7,606 nt of DNA. Source: an uncultured Oscillospiraceae bacterium. GTDB taxonomy: Bacteria; Bacillota; Clostridia; Oscillospirales; Oscillospiraceae. Both the position numbers and the translations under genes were made by a program. The notes below the pieces were generated by a model. It worked only from the letters and a program-made list of their open reading frames with translations. It was not told the DNA's origin and searched no databases. The stretch covers positions 1-7,606 of the forward strand of contig CAAERF010000311.1 in NCBI GenBank assembly GCA_900758315.1. Direction: 5' to 3'. Each line of letters opens with the position of its first letter. Positions within the stretch are counted from its first letter, which is position 1. This document shows, piece after piece, positions 1-6,306 of the stretch.

Positions 1-1535
1 ATAGCCCGCTGCAATTCATCCTCATTCTCCGGGTCAACGCTGCTTGTTGCCTCGTCCAAAATGATGATAGGTGCGTCCTTCAGCATGGCGCGGGCGATGG
101 AAATCCGCTGTTTCTCGCCGCCGGACAAAGTACCGCCTCCCTCGCCAATCACGGTGTCATAGCCATCCGGCAGGGCAGAAATAAAGTTATGGCAGCAAGC
201 CTTTTTCGCCGCTTCAACCACTTGTTCATGGGTAGCATCCGGGCAGCCAAACTTGATATTGTTCTCAATCGTATCTGCAAAGAGGTATACGCTCTGGAAC
301 ACCATCGAGATATTCTTCATCAGGCTGTCCAGCTTGAAATCTCGTACATCCGTACCGCCTATGGTAATCTTCCCGGCATTCACATCCCAAAAACGGGCAA
401 TCAGGTTGCACATCGTTGTCTTTCCTGCCCCGGAAGGGCCGACAATGGCCGTAGTCGTTTTTTCGGTAATGGTAAAGCTGACCTGATCTAATATCTTACG
501 GTCTGCGTAGGAAAAATCCACCTTGTTAAACACAATCTGGCTGGACTTCGGCGTAATATCAGCGCCTTTCTCGTCCATTACCGGCGTGTCATCAATGGAG
601 TTTGCCGTATCCATCGAGGCCGCCAGCATTTGCAGCAAAGAGGCCATATTCCCGGCGTTCTCCAAATCGTTGAACACCATGAAAGAAGCAATCACCAAAA
701 TCAGACCGTAGGCCAGCGGCAGGGAGCCGTCCAGCCAGAACCAGACCGAGGCCAAAAGCAACAGGACGCTGAACACTCGGACAACAGCCTGTTTGATAGC
801 GTCATAGGGAACGCTGGCCTTTGTCAATTTCAGGTTATCCCGGCAGCTCGCCTTAATTGCACTGCCGATAGACTGCGTGCTGTCCCGTTCCAGTCCAAAT
901 GCTTTGACAATCCCCATCCCCTGAATGTACTCCAACACAGACTCCACAAGGGACTCCTGTGTGTGCTGGCGTACCCCGCTGAGCGCGGCAGATTTGCGAA
1001 GCGCCAGTTCCGCCGCCGCAAGGTAAATCAGGACACCGGCAGCGGCCACAAGACCGATCCGCCAGTCAAATACCAACAGGACGATGACGAGGGCAACCGA
1101 GTTGAAAAAACCGCCCAGCACTGACACCAGGACACGGGCTGCTGAGTTCTCTACATCACCCAAAGTTGTTGTGACAATGGCGGTAATATTCCCGATACTA
1201 TTCTTGTTGAAGTAGCCCATCGGGATGTAGCGCAGCCGATCTCCGATGTGGATACGCTTTTCCGCCACCATGCAATAGCCGGTTTCTGTCTGCTCCATCG
1301 TGGAGAAATAGGTCATGATGATACGCCCAATGAGGGAAACGGCCATAATTCCCAGCGAAATGCAGATAAACTTTCCGTCCCGGTTGTCAGATACTAACGC
1401 GCCGATCACTACAAAGAGGGCGGCAAACTGTATGGCTGAAAACAGCCCGGACAGGAATGAAAATAACAGGGATTTTTTTAGAAGCCCCTTTTTGCTGCCT
1501 GCAAAAGCAAAGATTTTTTTCAATGTTCCATACAT
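1..1535 (-). CDS. ABC transporter, fused membrane and ATP-binding half (second of a pair), C-terminus cut by window edge
   Basis: Half-size ABC transporter of the exporter fold: an N-terminal membrane domain of about 310 residues followed by a cytoplasmic ATPase domain. I translated 511 continuous codons to the left edge without a stop. The ATPase domain shows Walker A GPSGAGKTT (366-374), Q-loop Q414, signature LSGGE (470-474) and Walker B IIILDE (490-495) followed by ATSSVDPENE. The H-loop and about 70 further residues lie outside the window. Hydrophobic stretches at about 22-45, 57-75, 132-170 and 248-283 fit a six-helix membrane domain. The ATG at 1535 sits 7 bases after TAAGGGGGTG, which includes the stop codon of the preceding gene, 14 bases away. 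It probably pairs with the product of 1550-3295 as a heterodimer. Both partners keep the catalytic glutamate after Walker B, so neither site looks degenerate. The DPENE motif and the pairing recall YbtP/YbtQ and IrtA/IrtB, exporter-fold proteins that import iron-siderophores. An exporter role (drug or peptide) cannot be excluded. Confidence 0.93.
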   Translation of the reverse strand, partial: MYGTLKKIFAFAGSKKGLLKKSLLFSFLSGLFSAIQFAALFVVIGALVSDNRDGKFICISLGIMAVSLIGRIIMTYFSTMEQTETGYCMVAEKRIHIGDRLRYIPMGYFNKNSIGNITAIVTTTLGDVENSAARVLVSVLGGFFNSVALVIVLLVFDWRIGLVAAAGVLIYLAAAELALRKSAALSGVRQHTQESLVESVLEYIQGMGIVKAFGLERDSTQSIGSAIKASCRDNLKLTKASVPYDAIKQAVVRVFSVLLLLASVWFWLDGSLPLAYGLILVIASFMVFNDLENAGNMASLLQMLAASMDTANSIDDTPVMDEKGADITPKSSQIVFNKVDFSYADRKILDQVSFTITEKTTTAIVGPSGAGKTTMCNLIARFWDVNAGKITIGGTDVRDFKLDSLMKNISMVFQSVYLFADTIENNIKFGCPDATHEQVVEAAKKACCHNFISALPDGYDTVIGEGGGTLSGGEKQRISIARAMLKDAPIIILDEATSSVDPENEDELQRA

Positions 1536-1549
1536 CTGACAACACCCCC

Positions 1550-3295
1550 TTACATCTGGTCTTTCGCGCCGATGTGCGCCTGCCACATATCCCGGTAGAG
1601 GGGGCAGGTTTCCAGCAGCTTCTCATGCGTACCCTGTGCGTGGATGGTTCCATCCTTCACCACAACGATGTTATCTGCGCCAACAATGGTAGACAGCCGG
1701 TGTGCGATCACAATCAGGGTCTTGCCGACAGTTAAAGTGGTAATGGCTTTCTGCACCAGCGCCTCATTCTCTGGGTCGATATAGGCAGTTGCCTCGTCCA
1801 AAATGACAACCGGCGCATTTTTCAGCATGGCGCGGGCGATGGCAATCCGCTGGCGTTCACCGCCGGAAAGATGGGAACCGGCGCTGCCGACAACCGTATC
1901 ATAGCCGTTGTCCAGCTTGCGGATAAAGGCGTCGCAGCCGCTTTGTTTGGCTGCCTGCTCCACCTCTGCGTCCGTGGCACTGGGTCTTCCCATGCGGATA
2001 TTCTCCCGGATACTGCGGTTAAACAGGTAGTTGTCCTGAGATACATAGGAAATCTGGTCTGCAATTTCAGACAGCGGCATATCCTTCAGCTCATGGCCGC
2101 CGAGGGTAATGCTGCCGGATGTAACATCCCAATACCCGGCAATCAGCTTCGCCACCGTAGACTTGCCGGAGCCGGACGGCCCTACAAGGGCGGTCATGGT
2201 TCCGGGGTGGATGGCGAGATTCACATCATGCAAAACCTCTGTTGTCCCGTCATAGGAAAACGACACAGACCTAAGAGAAATTCCGGTATTTTCCAGCTTG
2301 ATTGGCGTTTCTTTATGGTTCAGTTCTTCGGCGTTCAGAAGCTGGCTGATTTCTTCCACATTTGTCCCCAGTACAGCCAAATCGTCCGTAAAGGTAAAGG
2401 CCGCAATAATCGGCCCAACAAGGCCCAGAGAGAAAATCACAATGGACAGGAAGGTGGAAAGTTCCAGGCTTCCGGAGAGCCAGAACGAAAAGCCGCAGGG
2501 CAGTACGCAGATCAGCACCGAGGGCAGGATGGCGTTATAGGCGCTCATGGTTTTCTGATTTTCCCGCATCCAGTCCACATAGTAGTTGGCGTTGTAATTC
2601 ACCGCGTCAGAATATTTTTTGTAGGAACCGGCGGATTGGCTGAACGCTTTCACCACCTCAATGCCTCCGATATATTCCACGATGGCGTCTGTCATCTGCT
2701 TGCCTGCCTTGACAGCACCCTCCCACTTGACGGGATAGTTTTTCATACCGGCGGACATAACCACAAGGCCCACCACGAGAGTGACAAGGGACAAAAGCGC
2801 CATACGCCAGTCCAGAATAAGCAGGTACACGACAATCACAATAGGAACCAGCACATTTGCGGTCATTTCCGGGATCAGGTGTGCAAAGGTCGGCTCCATT
2901 CCCTCCACCCGGTCAACAATCGTCGTTTTGTACTGGCCGGACGGAGTATCTAAAATCGTCCCCATCGGGACGCGAGCCAACTTTGCGGTGATATTCTCCC
3001 GCAGATCACGCAGCGTGTAATAGGTCGCTGTGTGGGAAATGACTGTTGAAAGATTGGCGAAAACAACCTTTCCCAAATAACCGCACAATGCAACGATACA
3101 GGCCGTCATATAACTGGAAAAATCCTGCTCTCCCGACAGCATCAGTGTGACAATATGCGCCACGCAGAAATAGGGCACCATCTGGCAGGCCACGCCTAAT
3201 ACCGCAAGGATAATACTGCCGATGAATTTCCCGTGATAGGGCTTGCCCCATCCCCATAAGACGCCTATGGGCGACTCTTTCTTTTCTTCCTTCAT
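1550..3295 (-). CDS. ABC transporter, fused membrane and ATP-binding half (first of a pair)
   Basis: Complete 581-residue half-transporter. The membrane domain covers about residues 20-310, with hydrophobic segments near 24-50, 62-82, 145-182, 255-275 and 280-300. The ATPase domain covers about 335-575: Walker A GPSGSGKST (372-380), Q-loop Q420, signature LSGGE (476-480), Walker B VVILDE (496-501), then ATAYIDPENE, and H-loop H532. All catalytic positions are present, so it should hydrolyse ATP. The ATG at 3295 overlaps the TGA of the upstream double-ATPase gene as ATGA, typical of translational coupling, and it also has a strong ribosome binding site, AAAGGGGGTG, 8 bases upstream. The following gene encodes a second half-transporter, so a heterodimer is the natural reading. 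Family resemblance (from motif memory, not a search) is to YbtP/YbtQ-type siderophore importers. Position behind an ECF importer operon supports an uptake role, but the direction of transport cannot be read from sequence. Confidence 0.95.
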   Translation of the reverse strand: MKEEKKESPIGVLWGWGKPYHGKFIGSIILAVLGVACQMVPYFCVAHIVTLMLSGEQDFSSYMTACIVALCGYLGKVVFANLSTVISHTATYYTLRDLRENITAKLARVPMGTILDTPSGQYKTTIVDRVEGMEPTFAHLIPEMTANVLVPIVIVVYLLILDWRMALLSLVTLVVGLVVMSAGMKNYPVKWEGAVKAGKQMTDAIVEYIGGIEVVKAFSQSAGSYKKYSDAVNYNANYYVDWMRENQKTMSAYNAILPSVLICVLPCGFSFWLSGSLELSTFLSIVIFSLGLVGPIIAAFTFTDDLAVLGTNVEEISQLLNAEELNHKETPIKLENTGISLRSVSFSYDGTTEVLHDVNLAIHPGTMTALVGPSGSGKSTVAKLIAGYWDVTSGSITLGGHELKDMPLSEIADQISYVSQDNYLFNRSIRENIRMGRPSATDAEVEQAAKQSGCDAFIRKLDNGYDTVVGSAGSHLSGGERQRIAIARAMLKNAPVVILDEATAYIDPENEALVQKAITTLTVGKTLIVIAHRLSTIVGADNIVVVKDGTIHAQGTHEKLLETCPLYRDMWQAHIGAKDQM

Positions 3296-4764
3296 TTTGT
3301 AGGCACCCCCTTTATAAAATAGTTTCGGATTTTTTCAAGACCGGCCTCATCCATTTGAAATTTGTCGATGATGGAACCGTCCTCAAAATGGACAATATCC
3401 GTACAACAATCTAAAAGCAGCTCAAGATCATGGGTAATGACATACAAGGTAATGCCTGCATCCCTGACTTGTTTCAAGACATTGGCAACCTCTTTCATGT
3501 GTTTGTAATCAAGACCGCTGGTCGGTTCGTCAAAAAATAAGATAGAACGCTTGGAGGCGATTGCCGAGGCAATTGCTACCCGCTGCTTTTGGCCGCCGGA
3601 AAGGGACATAGGGTGTCTGTCTTTGAAGCCGATTAAATCTAACTCGGCAAGAATTTCCTCAGCCCACTCCTGATTTTCCTCCTCCATACTGATCAGGACT
3701 TCATCCAGCACAGTTTCCGTGAAAAGCTGGTGATTGACTTCCTGCATCACCATGTAGCAGGTATTTAGTCTGTCTTTAGGCCGATAAGTTCTGCCGTTCC
3801 AGATCACCTCACCGCAGCGCTTTTCAAGGCCGCAGAAACACCGGGAGAAGGTGGACTTTCCAGCTCCATTATTCCCGATGATCCCGACAATACGATTTGC
3901 GGGGATTTTACTTTCCCGGATGTGCAGCGTTTCCGGTTCGTTTTTGTAGGCAAAGCAGAAATTGTGAAGTTCCATTTGCTGACCGGCCTGGGGCAATGCT
4001 TTCGGCGGCAACAAATCTTCAAGAATAAAGGTACGCAGCCCCAACTTGGCTCTCTGTTGCTCCGTCAGGCTCTCAAACTCCGCTGCGGAGTAATCTTTTT
4101 CCACCTTTCCGCCGGTAATATAGATAAAACGATCCGCAAGACCGCGCAGATAGTAGAGCCGATGCTCTGACACTATAATTGTTTTCCCCTGCGACTTCCA
4201 AAACGCAAGTATTGCTCTCAGATCCAGGATAGAGGAAGCATCCAGGTTGGATGACGGCTCATCCATAACCAGCACATCCGGCTCCATGATGGATACCCCG
4301 GCACAGGCAATTTTTTGCTTTTCCCCGCCGGAGAGATGAAAGATATTGCGTCCCATCAATTTCTCCAGGCGGAAATCCCGGATGGTCTTATCTAATCGTT
4401 CCCGAATACTTTGCTCCGGCTGGCCGAGATTTTCACATCCGAATGTGATTTCGCTGGTTGTGTCCACATTGAAAAATTGTGAGCGGGGGTTTTGAAACAC
4501 GCTACCAACCGTTTTCGCGGTATCATAAAGGGGCTGTTCCGAAACCTTTGCCCCATTTACCCACACTTCTCCATTCATTTTTCCTTCATAGTAATGGGGA
4601 ATCAGACCGTTGATCAGCCTGGTAATTGTCGTTTTTCCACAGCCGCTTTCGCCGCAAAGTACGACGCATTGACCGTCCTCTACGGTCAGATTTATATCAT
4701 GGACTCCACCAGCGTTCTCGTTTTCTTCTCCATAAGAGAAAGTCACATGGTCAATCCGTATCAT
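3292..4764 (-). CDS. Double-domain ECF transporter ATPase (EcfA-like, two fused ATP-binding domains)
   Basis: A 490-residue cytoplasmic protein with two ABC ATPase domains in tandem and no membrane segment. Domain 1: Walker A GESGCGKTT (38-46), Q91, signature LSGGE (144-148), Walker B VLVMDE (164-169), H201. Domain 2: Walker A GNNGAGKST (297-305), Q341, signature LSGGQ (388-392), Walker B ILFFDE (408-413), H445. Both sites look intact. Such fusions replace the separate EcfA1/EcfA2 subunits and drive an ECF importer; the T component lies directly upstream. A longer in-frame start at 4878 would give 528 residues, but it would overlap the T gene by about 97 bases and add an unrelated hydrophobic leader. 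The ATG at 4764 has a strong ribosome binding site (GGGAGGGGGTG, 4770-4780), lies 17 bases after the T stop and begins with a typical ATPase N-terminus (MIRIDHVTFSYG), so I chose it. The end overlaps the next start as ATGA. Confidence 0.94.
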   Translation of the reverse strand: MIRIDHVTFSYGEENENAGGVHDINLTVEDGQCVVLCGESGCGKTTITRLINGLIPHYYEGKMNGEVWVNGAKVSEQPLYDTAKTVGSVFQNPRSQFFNVDTTSEITFGCENLGQPEQSIRERLDKTIRDFRLEKLMGRNIFHLSGGEKQKIACAGVSIMEPDVLVMDEPSSNLDASSILDLRAILAFWKSQGKTIIVSEHRLYYLRGLADRFIYITGGKVEKDYSAAEFESLTEQQRAKLGLRTFILEDLLPPKALPQAGQQMELHNFCFAYKNEPETLHIRESKIPANRIVGIIGNNGAGKSTFSRCFCGLEKRCGEVIWNGRTYRPKDRLNTCYMVMQEVNHQLFTETVLDEVLISMEEENQEWAEEILAELDLIGFKDRHPMSLSGGQKQRVAIASAIASKRSILFFDEPTSGLDYKHMKEVANVLKQVRDAGITLYVITHDLELLLDCCTDIVHFEDGSIIDKFQMDEAGLEKIRNYFIKGVPTK

Positions 4765-4769
4765 AGGTT

Positions 4770-4780
4770 CACCCCCTCCC
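4770..4780 (-). promoter_or_regulatory. Ribosome binding site that fixes the start of the double ATPase gene
   Basis: GGGAGGGGGTG lies 5 bases before the ATG at 4764, in the 17-base gap after the T component stop codon. It can pair with the 16S rRNA tail through an extended GGAGGTG-type match with one G-U wobble. It supports the internal start over the longer reading frame that begins inside the T gene. Confidence 0.75.
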
Positions 4781-4781
4781 G

Positions 4782-5522
4782 TCAAAAAGAAATCTGCTGC
4801 TGAAACAAAAACAAGGCAAAACAGATAACGCAAAACAGAATCGCAATCAAATCTTGAACATGGAAACCGATCTGGCACACGTTTGTACGTTTAACGGGGG
4901 CTCCAAGCCCCCGTGTCAACGCAGCAGCAGAAAGTTCATCACCAATCTTCACAACGGACACCATCAAAGGAACAAGGCGATATTCCAACATCAGGAAAGG
5001 ATTTTTCCCGCCGAATCGTATGCCCCGCATTTTCATTGCATCCCGGATGGCCTGATATTCTTCGCTGATGGTTGGGAAAAAGCGAAAAATGACAGACATT
5101 GGAATCACGATTTTTTCCGTGATGTGCATACGCTCCATTGCGCCGATAAACTCACTGATCGAAGTAGATGAGATCAGATAGGCACCTGTCATAATGCCGG
5201 GCGCAAACCGCGTCATGATAGATGTCACTGCCAGCACGATGAACGAGAGTAATCCGCTCAAACTCGTAAGGGCAATCCGTTCCAGCATAAAGCAAACCGC
5301 ATATAGCACCAGATATTTTCCTGCTGTTTTGAAACGGCGTTCCGACAAAATCAGAGCAAAGGGGACAAGGCTTAGACACGGCTTAACGATGTTCATAATT
5401 CCTTCGTTACTGGTACTGAACATCAGTGTTGTAATCGTCAGCAGCAGAATGAGCTTTGTCCGGGGATCAAGCAGGATTCCTTTTCTTTTTTCGGTTGTTG
5501 CTGAAAATGATAGCCCGTTCAT
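4782..5522 (-). CDS. ECF transporter transmembrane T component (EcfT/CbiQ family)
   Basis: A 246-residue integral membrane protein that couples the ATPase to the substrate-binding S component of an ECF importer. It starts with a short cytoplasmic region carrying LDPRTKL (about 18-24), a hallmark of CbiQ/EcfT proteins. Hydrophobic segments follow at about 24-36, 43-60, 68-98, 100-118 and 212-238. Two arginine-glycine coupling motifs sit where the family's Ala-Arg-Gly motifs occur: MRG at 165-167 and TRG at 203-205. These form the coupling helices that contact the ATPase. The alanine is replaced in both, a mild deviation. The start is either GTG at 5525 (GTGA overlap with the S gene) or the adjacent ATG at 5522 (TGATG overlap); I prefer ATG. 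I see no good ribosome binding site of its own, so translation is probably coupled to the S gene. Length is normal for the family (about 230-270). Confidence 0.92.
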   Translation of the reverse strand: MNGLSFSATTEKRKGILLDPRTKLILLLTITTLMFSTSNEGIMNIVKPCLSLVPFALILSERRFKTAGKYLVLYAVCFMLERIALTSLSGLLSFIVLAVTSIMTRFAPGIMTGAYLISSTSISEFIGAMERMHITEKIVIPMSVIFRFFPTISEEYQAIRDAMKMRGIRFGGKNPFLMLEYRLVPLMVSVVKIGDELSAAALTRGLGAPVKRTNVCQIGFHVQDLIAILFCVICFALFLFQQQISF

Positions 5523-6106
5523 CACACAATGCCCGCTTTAGCAAAATGCTTTTTCAGAAGCGCCTTACCTAAAAGTCCGCCCAGGATCGCAAAAATGAAG
5601 ATTCCGGCGATTACCAGAATAATGCTCCACATAGGCATAACAGCCATTACCCTGTCAGCGTATTCCTCACCAAAGCTGGCCGCAAAACTGGCCCAGGAAT
5701 CCTCAACCATGAAATACATGGGGATATATGTACCAACCATCCAAAGGCTGAACACCGCATACCCGATCAGGCTCTTCTTGGCGCTTTTATAACCGCCGGA
5801 TTTCAAGATCAGATCTCCCAGCAGCCCAAAAATCACGCCCATCGGTACACCCCAAAATCCCATACCAGTCAACCCCATCAGCAGGCCGCTTAAAATTCCC
5901 ATAATTGTAACCATGCCGAATTTTTTAACTCTGGTCAAGAACAGCATGAACGGGATGCCGGTAATCAAAGACCACAATGCTCCGAGGATCGGCAAAAAGA
6001 TAGGTACAAAGCCGACGGGAATGGCGACACAGCAGCCAATCACAAAGTAGAGAACGGTGAAAAGGCCGAGGTTAATCAGGTCTTTTGCTTGTAACTTGTT
6101 ACTCAT
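5522..6106 (-). CDS. ECF transporter S component, Trep_Strep/MptD-type membrane protein
   Basis: A 194-residue, strongly hydrophobic protein with about six membrane segments (roughly 11-31, 34-57, 60-80, 82-98, 109-128 and 150-176) and a basic C-terminal tail. The pattern GLLGDLILKSGGYKS (about 94-108), followed by a short loop and another helix, matches my memory of the Trep_Strep family (TIGR02185), placed among putative ECF S components. An S component binds the substrate and gives the importer its specificity; the substrate of this family is unassigned as far as I know. It is the first gene of the leftward operon and is directly followed by the T component. I chose the ATG at 6106 because a perfect GGAGGT site (6114-6119) lies 7 bases upstream. 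An in-frame ATG at 6121 would put that site inside the coding region and has no site of its own. Confidence 0.9.
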   Translation of the reverse strand: MSNKLQAKDLINLGLFTVLYFVIGCCVAIPVGFVPIFLPILGALWSLITGIPFMLFLTRVKKFGMVTIMGILSGLLMGLTGMGFWGVPMGVIFGLLGDLILKSGGYKSAKKSLIGYAVFSLWMVGTYIPMYFMVEDSWASFAASFGEEYADRVMAVMPMWSIILVIAGIFIFAILGGLLGKALLKKHFAKAGIV

Positions 6107-6113
6107 AACGAAT

Positions 6114-6119
6114 ACCTCC
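6114..6119 (-). promoter_or_regulatory. Ribosome binding site that fixes the start of the S component gene
   Basis: GGAGGT on the minus strand, 7 bases before the ATG at 6106. It is the best match to the anti-Shine-Dalgarno sequence near this gene and rules against the upstream in-frame ATG at 6121. Confidence 0.85.
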
Positions 6120-6130
6120 ATTCATTTGCT

Positions 6131-6148
6131 GGTTAGCGTTTTCTAACC
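6131..6148. repeat. Small perfect inverted repeat in the leader of the transporter operon
   Basis: GGTTAG and CTAACC (6131-6136 and 6143-6148) are exact reverse complements around a 6-base spacer. The element lies 12 bases upstream of the S gene ribosome binding site, inside the probable untranslated leader. It could be a hairpin affecting translation or an operator half. Six-base arms can occur by chance, so this is tentative. Confidence 0.4.
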
Positions 6149-6187
6149 TCTCTATAAGATACCATAGTTAGCAGTAGCTCTCTACAA
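6148..6187 (-). promoter_or_regulatory. Candidate AraC-type operator: two direct repeats 30 bases apart, over the likely operon promoter
   Basis: On the minus strand TTGTAGAGAG (6187 to 6178) and TTATAGAGAG (6157 to 6148) match at 9 of 10 positions and are offset by exactly 30 bases, about three helical turns. Direct repeats on one face of the helix are typical of AraC-family sites. The leftward operon has only poor promoter elements here (for example TTGGTT at 6191-6186 and TATGGT at 6166-6161, with a 19-base spacer), which fits a promoter that needs an activator. The assignment is inference. Confidence 0.4.
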
Positions 6188-6228
6188 CCAATCATCTTTT
6201 TGGCTCCAAACAGCAACGAGTTTTTTTA

Positions 6229-6257
6229 TTGACTGACTTCGCTTACAATTCTATAAT
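6229..6257 (+). promoter_or_regulatory. Housekeeping sigma-factor promoter of the AraC-family regulator gene
   Basis: TTGACT (6229-6234) and TATAAT (6252-6257) are separated by 17 bases, one mismatch from the consensus. Transcription would begin near 6264, giving a leader of about 43 bases before the ATG at 6307. A strong promoter implies that the regulator is made constitutively unless repressed. Confidence 0.85.
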
Positions 6258-6295
6258 ATGATTAAAATCAAGGGCAATGAGCCAGACAAATCGAC

Positions 6296-6300
6296 AGGAG
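6296..6300 (+). promoter_or_regulatory. Ribosome binding site that fixes the regulator start
   Basis: AGGAG lies 6 bases before the ATG at 6307. The in-frame ATG at 6277 has only AAGGG about 2 bases upstream, which is too close, so the shorter protein is preferred. Confidence 0.75.
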
Positions 6301-6306
6301 TTAAAA

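Noticed and set aside
189..1124. Plus-strand open frames of 62-164 residues at the left end
   Set aside because: They lie antisense to a continuous ABC transporter frame with all ATPase motifs, and their translations resemble no family.
1871..2953. A 360-residue plus-strand open frame opposite the first half-transporter
   Set aside because: It is a shadow of the well-supported minus-strand ABC gene: histidine- and glycine-rich low-sense translation, no domain and no ribosome binding site.
4765..4878. N-terminal extension of the double ATPase (start at 4878, 528 residues)
   Set aside because: It would overlap the T gene by about 97 bases, adds an unrelated cysteine- and phenylalanine-rich leader, and a strong ribosome binding site precedes the internal ATG at 4764.
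6199..6210. Short palindrome TTTGG-CT-CCAAA in the intergenic region
   Set aside because: Only five-base arms, no second copy and no clear position relative to either promoter, so it is not distinguishable from chance.
6107..6306. Possible riboswitch or small RNA in the divergent intergenic region
   Set aside because: The regulator leader is only about 43 bases and the leftward leader shows one short hairpin; I see no conserved riboswitch core.
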